Source: Mesorhizobium sp. LHD-90
GTDB taxonomy: Bacteria; Pseudomonadota; Alphaproteobacteria; Rhizobiales; Rhizobiaceae
Direction: 5' to 3'
DNA length: 64,000 bases
Assembly: GCF_030929505.1 (NCBI RefSeq)
Contig: NZ_JAVFVV010000004.1
Location: forward strand, 62,001 to 126,000
The position numbers and the translations under genes are program-made. Positions within the stretch are counted from its first letter, which is position 1, and each line of letters begins with the position of its first letter. This document shows, piece after piece, positions 57,018 to 64,000 of the stretch. The notes beneath the pieces were generated by a model. It ran no database searches. It was given only the letters and a program-made list of their open reading frames with translations, and had not been told where the DNA came from.

Positions 57018-57050
57018 CCTCGGGTCCGGCTGATTTGCGGGCCCGAGGAT
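57008..57050 (-). promoter_or_regulatory. Hairpin over the DUF1007 start codon (terminator/attenuator-like)
   Basis: On the minus strand ATCCTCGGG (57050-57042) pairs perfectly with CCCGAGGAT (57024-57016), which contains the GAGG and the first two bases of the ATG at 57017. After three more bases comes TTTTT (57012-57008). It could end the upstream AraC transcript, act as an attenuator, or hide the ribosome site. Confidence 0.5.
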
Positions 57051-57143
57051 TACCAGAAAGCGGGCGAAAATGGGACCGGAAGGTCGGTCGAGATTGACGC
57101 AGGCGGGGAAAATCGCAAACGCGGAAGGCCGACTGCCGCCCTC

Positions 57144-58007
57144 TCACCCCGCCCGGCGGAAGGCCGTCGGGTTCTTGCCGAAGCGCTCGCGGAAGGCTGC
57201 GTTGAAGGTGGAGAGGTCGCCGAAGCCGCTGTCGTAGGCGATGGCCGAGACGGCTTCGGGCGTGGTCAGGAGACGCAGCGCGGCGCGGCGCAGCCGCAAC
57301 GCCAGGACATGCTGGTAGGGCGTCGTGCCCAGCGCGCGGCGGAAGACGCGAAGGAAATGAAACTTGCTCATCGCTGCCACGCCGGCCAGCCGGTCGAGAT
57401 CGAGCGGTTGTTCGGCATGGTTCTCGATGTGGCGCAGCGCCCGCGACAGCCGGCGTGAATCCTGCGCCGAGACGCGCGCCGCCACCGCGCCCGCGCCCGA
57501 GAGCGCGCGCACCACGCCCGCCACGAAGCCGACCAGATCCTCCTCGATCTTCAGCCGGTCGCGCTGCCTGCCGCCGGCTTCCAGCATGACAGTATGCGGC
57601 AGCGTCTCGCGTGCCGACGGCAGCATCGCCGCCGGAAAGCGGAATTTCGACGAGCCGGCCGCCGTCGCCGCGATCTCCGCGAAATAATCCGGCGCGAACT
57701 TCACGGCGATGCAGCGGTCGCCGACGCCGTGGTCGTGGCCGCACTCGTAGCAGGCGCCGTGATTGCCGAGCAAGAGCGCGCCGGGATGCAGCAGAGCCCG
57801 GCCGCGATCCGATGCGTAGTTGAACGAACCGGCGACCACGGCCGCGATCGAGACCGATTCATGGCGCTCCTCGAACGGCCGGTCGCCCGGCCCCGCCTCG
57901 CAGACATAGTCGTGAATGGACCAGCCGCGCCCGTCGGCAAGCCGCGACGTGGCGGGGACGCCGACGTGCGTCGCCTGCATGTCGAATTCGCCGGACAAGC
58001 TATCCAT
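57144..58007 (-). CDS. AraC-family transcriptional regulator
   Basis: 287 residues from the ATG at 58007 (57980 is possible too). The N-terminal sensor part has a CECGHDHG-like run (YECGHDHGVGDRC) that is rich in His and Cys and could bind metal. The C-terminal AraC DNA-binding region spans about 185-287: IENHAEQPLDLDRLAGVAAMSKFHFLRVFRRALG and ISAIAYDSGFGDLSTFNAAFRERFG in register. It is upstream of and in the same direction as the DUF1007-NicO pair, so it is a candidate regulator of metal export. Confidence 0.85.
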   Translation of the reverse strand: MDSLSGEFDMQATHVGVPATSRLADGRGWSIHDYVCEAGPGDRPFEERHESVSIAAVVAGSFNYASDRGRALLHPGALLLGNHGACYECGHDHGVGDRCIAVKFAPDYFAEIAATAAGSSKFRFPAAMLPSARETLPHTVMLEAGGRQRDRLKIEEDLVGFVAGVVRALSGAGAVAARVSAQDSRRLSRALRHIENHAEQPLDLDRLAGVAAMSKFHFLRVFRRALGTTPYQHVLALRLRRAALRLLTTPEAVSAIAYDSGFGDLSTFNAAFRERFGKNPTAFRRAG

Positions 58008-58117
58008 GGCGCAATCATAGCAATTTTCCCCAAGTGCCGGAAAGCGCGCCGCCGCAGATTGCCGCCATCTCATGACGGTCGCTGCCTTGCAGGCCGTCCA
58101 ATTCATTGGAGTGTACA

Positions 58118-58501
58118 ATGGCGATGATCGACCATGTTTCCATCGGCGTCCGCGACGTGGGGCGCGCCAAGAAATTCTACGATGCGGTGCTGGCGCCGCT
58201 CGGTTATTCCTGCTTGAGCGACAGCGCGACCTCTCTGGGCTACGGCAAGGACGCGGTCGCGCTCTGGATCGGCCAGAGCAGTCGCCCGGTCCCGGAAGAC
58301 ACCGGCTCGGGCCTGCATTTCTGCTTTTCCGCGCCGACCCGCAAATCCGTCGCCGCTTTCCACGAAGCGGCGCTGAAGGCAGGCGGCCGCGACAACGGCC
58401 CGGCCGGGCTGCGCGCCGACTACGGCGACAATTATTACGCCGCCTTCGCCGTCGACCCGGACGGCTACCGGATCGAGGCATATTGCGGGGCGGCCGAGTA
58501 G
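58118..58501 (+). CDS. VOC/glyoxalase-fold protein
   Basis: 127 residues from the ATG at 58118 (GGAG eight bases upstream). A vicinal-oxygen-chelate protein: MIDHVSIGVRDVGRAKKFYDAVLAPLGY, TGSGLHFCFSAPTR, and YYAAFAVDPDGYRIEAYC with the closing metal-type Glu. One His and one Glu ligand of the family are in place. These proteins include lactoylglutathione-lyase-like and resistance proteins; substrate unknown. Confidence 0.85.
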   Translation: MAMIDHVSIGVRDVGRAKKFYDAVLAPLGYSCLSDSATSLGYGKDAVALWIGQSSRPVPEDTGSGLHFCFSAPTRKSVAAFHEAALKAGGRDNGPAGLRADYGDNYYAAFAVDPDGYRIEAYCGAAE

Positions 58502-58802
58502 CCGCCGCGCGCCGACTCTCTGGCCCGTGCCGCGCAATCCCCAAAGGGACAGCGGCATCGGGCCGGAACTTTGCCAGCCGGACGACAGCCTTTGCGCGGG
58601 CGTCGTCCATCCCCGCCGGGAAACCGGCGGCAGGCCGGCCAATCACCAGACGGGTCTAAGGGCCGCAAGGGCCTTGCAACGGTGCCGCACCGTCCGGCGC
58701 GGCCTCCATTGCAAGTCTTCGAAGGCCTCAAGGGGAACTTTCCACGCGGACGGGCGATGCCCGGTCCGGGAACCTCAACGCTGCGCATAGCGGAGACCCA
58801 TC
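58502..58802. other. 301-bp intergenic region, no gene seen
   Basis: The stretch between the VOC gene and the first RTX gene is GC-rich with several short hairpins (for example CCGCCGG/CCGGCGG near 58615) but no clear promoter, gene or terminator. GCGGAG near 58790 is the ribosome site of the RTX gene. Confidence 0.4.
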
Positions 58803-61217
58803 ATGACCACCACACCCACATTCTGGGGCAATGAAACCATCATCTCCAACCGCACCGACGATTTCCAGGGGCAGGTCGTCGGCCTTGCCGACAACACCTT
58901 CGCCATCGTCTGGTCCGACAGCCTGGACATAGGCGGGCGCCACTACAACGAGACAGGGGCCGCCGCCAGCGGCGACTTCATGGCCGCGGTCTCCGACGGC
59001 ATCCCACAGAACATCCATTCGCCGCGCATCGTCCAGCAGGCCAACGGCAAGGTCGTGGTCGATTTCGACTTCGCGTTCCAGTCCGGCGACATCGACATCT
59101 TGCGGCACGCGGTGAACGCCGATTTCATGCCGCGCTCCAAGGTCGACGGGCTGGAGATCGAATTCGGCACCGACGAACTCCTGCTCGACACCACGGCTAC
59201 CGCATCGGGCGGCACGGCTTCCGTCTTCGCTTATGGCGACGAGAACCATCTGGCGATGCGCTTTTATGACGAGGACGGCGACAAGACGACCACGTCACCG
59301 ATCCGCATCGGCGAGGAAAGCGACGGCATCCAGCGGCTCGGCGCGGTGGCGGGTCTGAGCACCGGCAACGTGGCGATAGCCTACGAGAATTTCGACCCCG
59401 ACACAGGCATCCGCACGGTCAACCTGGCCTTCGTCCGGCCCAACGGCTCGGTTCCCGCCACCTTCGTCGTCGGCGACACCGGCAACGCCGCTCGCCCCGA
59501 CATCGCCCGGATGAAGGATCTGCCGCTGCTGCCGACCGACTTCGTGGTAGTGTTCCAGGACGTCGGCAAGGGGATCTACTTCCGCCGCTACAACGACTTC
59601 GGCGTGGCGCTCGACGAGCAGCCGCAACTGATCGCCGGCTCGGCCAACAGCATCTCGGCGAAGGTGACGGGGCTCAACGATGGCGGCTTCATCGTCGCCT
59701 GGATCAACCTCTCCGGCATGGAGGGCGACGGCACCATAGAGCAGGAGATTTTCCTGCAGCGCTTCGACGCCAACGGCATGGCGGTCGGCGTGCGGCTGGA
59801 GATCGACAAGCCGGGCGACCAGATTCTCACCAGCATCGCCACGCTGGACGATGGCCGCGTCATCCTCACCTACCAGAGCGAGACGGGGGATTCGACCGGC
59901 GAGGCGACACTCAACTACCGGATCATCGATCCGCGCGACGATTTTCTCGCCGGCGGCAACGGCGACGACAACATCGTCGGCCGTGAGGACGGCGCCACCC
60001 TGCATGGCGAGGAAGGCAACGACCGCCTCACTGGCCGCGCCGCGGACGATACGCTGATCGGCGGGGAGGGCGCCGACGTCATGCGCGGCGGCGGCGGCGA
60101 CGACACCTATTGGGTCGACAATGTCGGCGACGTGGTGACCGAATTCGACGGCGAGGGCGGCGATACGGTGCTGACCTCTGTCAGCTATGCGCTGGCGCAG
60201 ACGGCGGCGGTCGAGGTTTTCGCTACCACCGATGCGAGGGCCACGACGGCGATCGACCTGACTGGCAACCAGTATGCGCAGACGATCCAGGGCAATGCCG
60301 GCCAGAACACGATCAAGGGCGGCGGGCCGGGCGGCCAGGCCGACGAACTGGTCGGGCTTTCCGGTAACGACAGGTACATCGTCTACAATGCCGGCGATTT
60401 GATCTTCGAGACCGCGACCGAAGGCACCGCCGACCGCGTTCTGGCCGGCGTCAGCTACAAGCTTGGAGCCGGCGTCCACATCGAGATGCTGACCACCACC
60501 TCGGGTTCCGGCACCGCGGCGATCGACCTCACCGGCAACGAAATGAAACAGGAGATTATCGGCAATGCCGGCAACAACATCCTGCATGACGGCGGCAAGG
60601 GTGCGTCCGACGTCATGCGCGGCCTCTCCGGCAACGACACCTACCGGGTCTTCAACAGCGAGGACGTCATCGTCGAGACGGCATCGCAGGGGACGGCCGA
60701 CCGAGTGATCGCCGCCGTCGACTACCGGCTGGGCAAGGGCGTCCATGTCGAGATGCTGACCACCAACGGCTCGACCGGCACCACGGCGATCGACCTTTCC
60801 GGCAACGAGATCGGCCAGGAGATCACAGGCAATGCCGGCGTCAATTTCATCGACGGCGGCGGTGGCAAGGACACGCTGCGCGGCGGCAGCGGCCAGGATT
60901 TTTTCGTTTTCTCCACCGCGCTCGGCGCCGGCAATGTCGACACCATCGTCGACTACAGCACCGCCGCCGACACCATCCAGCTCGTCGACACCGTCTTCGC
61001 CGCGCTCCCCGATGGCCCGCTCGCGACCGCCGCCTTTCGTGCCAACATGACGGGCCTGGCCGCCGATGCCAGCGACCGCATCGTCTACGAGACCGACACC
61101 GGAAGATTGTACTACGATCCGGACGGAACCGGCGCCGCCGCGCGGATCCACTTCGCCACGCTGACCGGCGGCCTGGCGCTGACCCACGCGGATTTCCATG
61201 TGGTCGAGGCGATCTGA
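58803..61217 (+). CDS. RTX-type Ca-binding secreted protein with N-terminal beta-propeller-like repeats
   Basis: 804 residues without N-terminal signal, as expected for type I secretion. Residues 1-375 are spaced G-G-x-x-V-x-W units (DNTFAIVWSDSL, NGKVVVDFDF, DGGFIVAWINLSG), a beta-propeller-like arrangement. From about 380 come RTX nonapeptides (GGNGDDNIVG, GGEGADVMRGGGGDDTY). Three tandem 75-90-residue modules follow (about 432, 521, 609), each with a NDxY-x-V core, an IEMLTT-like step and AIDLTGN. The last 110 residues are a C-terminal RTX/secretion region (GGSGQDFFVFSTALG...DTIVDYS). No transporter genes are nearby. Confidence 0.85.
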   Translation: MTTTPTFWGNETIISNRTDDFQGQVVGLADNTFAIVWSDSLDIGGRHYNETGAAASGDFMAAVSDGIPQNIHSPRIVQQANGKVVVDFDFAFQSGDIDILRHAVNADFMPRSKVDGLEIEFGTDELLLDTTATASGGTASVFAYGDENHLAMRFYDEDGDKTTTSPIRIGEESDGIQRLGAVAGLSTGNVAIAYENFDPDTGIRTVNLAFVRPNGSVPATFVVGDTGNAARPDIARMKDLPLLPTDFVVVFQDVGKGIYFRRYNDFGVALDEQPQLIAGSANSISAKVTGLNDGGFIVAWINLSGMEGDGTIEQEIFLQRFDANGMAVGVRLEIDKPGDQILTSIATLDDGRVILTYQSETGDSTGEATLNYRIIDPRDDFLAGGNGDDNIVGREDGATLHGEEGNDRLTGRAADDTLIGGEGADVMRGGGGDDTYWVDNVGDVVTEFDGEGGDTVLTSVSYALAQTAAVEVFATTDARATTAIDLTGNQYAQTIQGNAGQNTIKGGGPGGQADELVGLSGNDRYIVYNAGDLIFETATEGTADRVLAGVSYKLGAGVHIEMLTTTSGSGTAAIDLTGNEMKQEIIGNAGNNILHDGGKGASDVMRGLSGNDTYRVFNSEDVIVETASQGTADRVIAAVDYRLGKGVHVEMLTTNGSTGTTAIDLSGNEIGQEITGNAGVNFIDGGGGKDTLRGGSGQDFFVFSTALGAGNVDTIVDYSTAADTIQLVDTVFAALPDGPLATAAFRANMTGLAADASDRIVYETDTGRLYYDPDGTGAAARIHFATLTGGLALTHADFHVVEAI

Positions 61218-61221
61218 CGAA

Positions 61222-61247
61222 GAGCGGGCGGCCCTGGCCGCCCGCTC
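61222..61247. terminator. Hairpin between the convergent RTX genes
   Basis: GAGCGGGCGGCC (61222-61233) faces its exact reverse complement (61236-61247) across a two-base gap. It is GC-only with no U tract on either strand, so it may be a weak bidirectional terminator. Confidence 0.45.
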
Positions 61248-61310
61248 TCGCCCACGCCATGGATCTGGCTGGCCGTGCCCCTCGGCCGGCCTGGCGTCGA
61301 CTGTGTAGGG

Positions 61311-63002
61311 TTATGCTATCGAGAAGTCCGCGTTGGTGATCGCCGGCATCCCCACCAGCCCCACGAACAGGATACCGGCGCCGGCGCCATTGCCGTCGGC
61401 GTCGTAGTAGACCGAACCCGTATCCGTCTCGTAGATGATGCGGTCGGTGGCGTCCTGGGCCTGGCCGGTGGTGTTGGCGCGGAACGCGGCGGCCGACAGC
61501 GTGCCCGGCGTCAGTTCCGTGAAGATGGCGTCGGACAAAAGGATGCGGTCGTCGGCGGCGTTGAAATCGAGGATCAACGCGGCGTCGGCATTGTCGACGC
61601 CGAATTTTGTGTTGAACACGAACGTGTCCTTGCCGCCAAGCCCTCTCAGTGTATCGGCGCCACCTCGTCCCTCAAGCCGGTTGTCGCCGGCATTGCCGAT
61701 CATCTCCTGGATGAAGCCATTGCCGGTGAGGTCGATACCAGAGGTGCCCAACGACCCGTTGGTGGTCATCATCTCGATCTCGGCATCCGCGGCGAGCTTG
61801 TAGTCCACCGCCGCAGTGACGCGGTCGAGATTTCCCCCGAACATCGCCTCGACGACTTCAGTCGCGGAATCGTAGACATAATACGTGTCGTTGCCCTGCA
61901 ATCCGCGCAGGATGTCCTGGCCGCCGCCGCCCTTGAACGTATTGGCGGAATTGTTGCCGGTGAGATCGTCATTGTGGGCCGATCCGATCAGGTTTTCCAC
62001 CGACTGGTAGCTGTCGCCCTTTGCCTCGCCGGTGTTCTCCGTCGGGCCGAACAGGCTGGCGACGACGCCGGCCGCCGCACCCGCATAAGAGGCCGTGTCC
62101 GAGCCGTCGCCGCCATGAAGCGCGTCGCCGCCCAGGCCGCCGACCAGGATGTCGTCACCGCCTTCGCCGCGCAGCGTGTCGTTGCCGCCGAGGCCGATCA
62201 GCGTATCGTTGCCCCAGTCGCCGCCCAGCGTGTTGGCGCCGCCATTGCCGGTGATGGTGTCGCCATAGATCGAGCCGCTGACGTTTTCGATGGAATTGAA
62301 CGTATCGCCGGCCGCGCCGCCCGCATTGAGGGAAGGGTCGGCAAGACTGACGACCACCTCGGGTCCGGAGAGATAGTCCGCGGTGTCCGTGCCCTTGCCG
62401 CCGCTGAGGTAGTCGGTGCCCTCGCCGCCGATAAGCGTGTCGTCGCCGTCCCCGCCGGCGATCGTGTCGTCGCCGTCGTGGCCGATGAGGCGGTCGTCGC
62501 CGCCATTGCCTTTCATCACGTCATCCAGGTCTCCGCCGGCATAGACGTCGCGCGCTCCGCTGCCGTTGTAGGTCCAGTCGAAGGTGCGGAACAGGGCGTC
62601 GAGGTTCGAGCCGTTGCCGGTCTCGAAAAAATCCATCAGCATTTCGCCAAAGTCCGCGGCGTCGATGGACAGGCCGGAGATGGTCAGTCCCGGTGAGGAC
62701 CCGATACTGACATGGTTGGTGATGACGCCGCCGAGGCTGATGCTGAGCGAGGTGATCGTGCCGCTGTCGGGAATGGAGTCGCCGCCGTAGACGAGATTGC
62801 TGCCGCCTACCACGATGCTGCCTTGCAGCATGGTGTAGGCGCCCGGCTGGCCCTGCGGAATGGTGCGGCCCCAGACGAAGCCGGTGCTGCTGGCGTGCCT
62901 GAAGCTGCTGCCCTCGATGAGCGCGGCGTCAGACAATTGGGTGATCGGCGTGCTGACGAGATCCAGGGCGCTCGCGGGGACGATCTGTACAACGGTAGGC
63001 AT
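61311..63002 (-). CDS. RTX-type Ca-binding secreted protein, paralogue of the neighbour
   Basis: 563 residues from the ATG at 63002, with AAGGAGA five bases upstream. No N-terminal signal. The first 170 residues are an unrecognised beta-rich part ([20 protein letters not shown]). RTX arrays follow ([40 protein letters not shown] and more, about 180-340), then one copy of the 75-residue NDTYYVYDS...EMMTTNGS...GIDLTGN module and the same C-terminal region as the neighbour: [20 protein letters not shown] beside its AAFRANMTGLAADASDRIVY. The two genes are convergent. Confidence 0.85.
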   Translation of the reverse strand: MPTVVQIVPASALDLVSTPITQLSDAALIEGSSFRHASSTGFVWGRTIPQGQPGAYTMLQGSIVVGGSNLVYGGDSIPDSGTITSLSISLGGVITNHVSIGSSPGLTISGLSIDAADFGEMLMDFFETGNGSNLDALFRTFDWTYNGSGARDVYAGGDLDDVMKGNGGDDRLIGHDGDDTIAGGDGDDTLIGGEGTDYLSGGKGTDTADYLSGPEVVVSLADPSLNAGGAAGDTFNSIENVSGSIYGDTITGNGGANTLGGDWGNDTLIGLGGNDTLRGEGGDDILVGGLGGDALHGGDGSDTASYAGAAAGVVASLFGPTENTGEAKGDSYQSVENLIGSAHNDDLTGNNSANTFKGGGGQDILRGLQGNDTYYVYDSATEVVEAMFGGNLDRVTAAVDYKLAADAEIEMMTTNGSLGTSGIDLTGNGFIQEMIGNAGDNRLEGRGGADTLRGLGGKDTFVFNTKFGVDNADAALILDFNAADDRILLSDAIFTELTPGTLSAAAFRANTTGQAQDATDRIIYETDTGSVYYDADGNGAGAGILFVGLVGMPAITNADFSIA

Positions 63003-63534
63003 GGTGTTCTCCTTGAAATGAAATTTCCATCGGCGTTCGACGGAGTCATGATTTGATCGCGCGCGCATCTTTGTCCGGATGCAATCCGAACCGGCACGCG
63101 TCCCAGATGAATGGATTTTTTATTGCCGATTGACGGCTTATGTTTTTATGAGATCCCTGTGGGACTTCGTTGTTCCCACGAGATACTTATAGTTCCGGCG
63201 ACCGACGTGTCGTTGCCAAGCAAGAAAACTTGGGCCTGCCGGCCGTCGCTACGTCTTCGGATCAAAGGTCCGAACGACGCTTTCGCCTGATGGACATGCC
63301 GATGGGCATCTCTTCCGCGCAAAGTTCGTCGCTTCTTGTTTCGATCGGGTACCGGTGATTGCCCCTCACCGATCCGTTTCGTGGCGGGGTTGTGCTGCGG
63401 CCGGCGATGAAAATCTATCCGCCAGGCGCAACGACTATCCAGAAAACGAAATCGAATGCGGGAATATGTGGCAATTTGCGGATATTTCTGTATGAAGCGG
63501 TCAGGTTTGCCAAAAATTGCCGCAGAAACTGGTC
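63003..63534. other. 532-bp intergenic region upstream of the RTX gene and an AraC gene
   Basis: No credible gene is present. It is AT-richer than its surroundings between 63110 and 63190. A hairpin GTGGGA/TCCCAC (about 63158-63179) lies upstream of the minus-strand RTX start and is a possible operator. No promoter could be assigned confidently. Confidence 0.4.
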
Positions 63535-64000
63535 ATGACCATGCACGCGTCACCGCTTTCAAACCACGTCCTGTTCCAGACCGGCGACCTTGATTGCGCG
63601 CGCGAGCGCGTCGCCGAGAAATTCTGCAGTCACCGGCTGGAGCTTTTGGGCGACCGCGCGCAATTCGACGCGGCCCACCATCATGTTCCGGGCACCATGT
63701 TGTCGCTGAACTATATCCGCTATGGCGCCGACGTGCTGGTCGATCCGGGAGAACTGGAGCACTTCTACCTCATCCAGATGCAGGTCCGGGGCGGGGCGAC
63801 CATCCGCAACGGCTGCGACGAGTTCTCGACGGATGCGGACCATGCATCGGTGCTCAACCCGCACTGGGCGACCAGGATGCGATGGTGGGCGGGATGCGAA
63901 CAGATCCTGGTCCAGGTCAAGAAGGCGCCCTTCCATGCTTTCGTCGAGCGCCTGCTCGACCGCGTCTTGCCCGGTCCGGTCGCCTTCGCCCCGCGTATCG
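63535..64000 (+). CDS. AraC-type regulator, N-terminal part (runs off the window)
   Basis: 155 residues are visible from the ATG at 63535, and the frame stays open to the edge. The sequence has the AraC_binding_2 cupin-like layout: HVLFQTGDLDCARERVAEKFCSH, LSLNYIRYGADVLVDPGEL, FYLIQMQVRGGATIRNG. The helix-turn-helix region lies outside the window. Target unknown. Confidence 0.75.
   Translation, partial: MTMHASPLSNHVLFQTGDLDCARERVAEKFCSHRLELLGDRAQFDAAHHHVPGTMLSLNYIRYGADVLVDPGELEHFYLIQMQVRGGATIRNGCDEFSTDADHASVLNPHWATRMRWWAGCEQILVQVKKAPFHAFVERLLDRVLPGPVAFAPRI

Noticed and set aside
59950-60950. Tandem repeats that might be read as a CRISPR array
   Set aside because: They are the codons of glycine-rich RTX nonapeptides and modules, without uniform repeat or spacer lengths. 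No CRISPR array is seen in the window.
59295-61199. 634-codon frame opposite the first RTX gene, and similar frames opposite the second
   Set aside because: RTX coding repeats generate long antisense frames; the plus-strand Ca-binding motifs are decisive.
63170-63358. 62-codon frame between the RTX gene and the AraC gene
   Set aside because: No ribosome site, no domain and unlike codon use; treated as intergenic.

Overview
The window is high-GC, densely packed chromosomal DNA from an alphaproteobacterium of the order Hyphomicrobiales (Rhizobiales), most likely a Mesorhizobium/Phyllobacteriaceae-type genome. This rests on family content and dialect, not on a database search: a Brucella-type Omp10 lipoprotein, homospermidine synthase, DUF882 and DUF459 cell-envelope proteins, a small heat-shock gene with a ROSE-like leader, rhizobial intergenic palindromes, and a CCUCCUCCC anti-Shine-Dalgarno small-RNA candidate.

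Layout. 1-2.1 kb: the end of a HisN-like phosphatase, a Phd/PemK-type toxin-antitoxin (TA) pair and a lysophospholipase-like hydrolase. 2.2-5.3 kb: a 905-residue winged-helix regulator with two tandem copies of its sensor/TPR module, divergent from a 70-residue conserved-looking gene; three TTCAGG repeats at exact 10-bp spacing lie between them. 5.3-7.5 kb: a palindrome-rich mosaic, a hypothetical gene with a palindromic element inserted in frame, and an Hsp20 gene with a sigma-32-type promoter and a ROSE-like thermometer. 7.5-16 kb: threonine aldolase and glutamate synthase (gltB, gltD), with a VapBC module lodged between the two subunit genes. 16-26.4 kb: envelope and precursor metabolism (SGNH hydrolase, lytic transglycosylase, galU, outer-membrane barrel, kdsD, SPFH/NfeD pair, FAD oxidoreductase, hemH). 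26.5-33.8 kb: a 5'-nucleotidase with LysM tail, a CoA-ligase-like enzyme, omp10, homospermidine synthase, and an alpha/beta hydrolase facing a TetR regulator. 33.9-39.3 kb: a DUF3445 haem enzyme translationally fused to a ParDE operon, pabC/pabB, and an oligoendopeptidase F. 39.4-46.4 kb: a sigma-54 response regulator, DUF882 protein, eda, trhO, DUF533 protein and TetR. 46.5-49.7 kb: sRNA candidate, SDR, YCII protein, MarR-GNAT fusion, TSUP permease. 49.8-51.8 kb: an AT-richer XcyI-like restriction-modification operon. 51.9-58.5 kb: aminotransferase, GNAT, SDR, small membrane protein, a Ni/Co exporter operon (DUF1007-NicO), AraC regulator and VOC protein. 58.8-63 kb: two convergent RTX proteins. 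The window ends inside an AraC-type regulator.

The coding backbone is ordinary housekeeping. The interest lies in the regulatory DNA and the inserted accessory modules: three TA systems and one restriction system in 64 kb, each TA with a visible candidate operator, phased-repeat operators, a transcription-plus-translation heat-shock switch, a start-codon hairpin on the metal-export operon, and an in-frame palindromic insertion.
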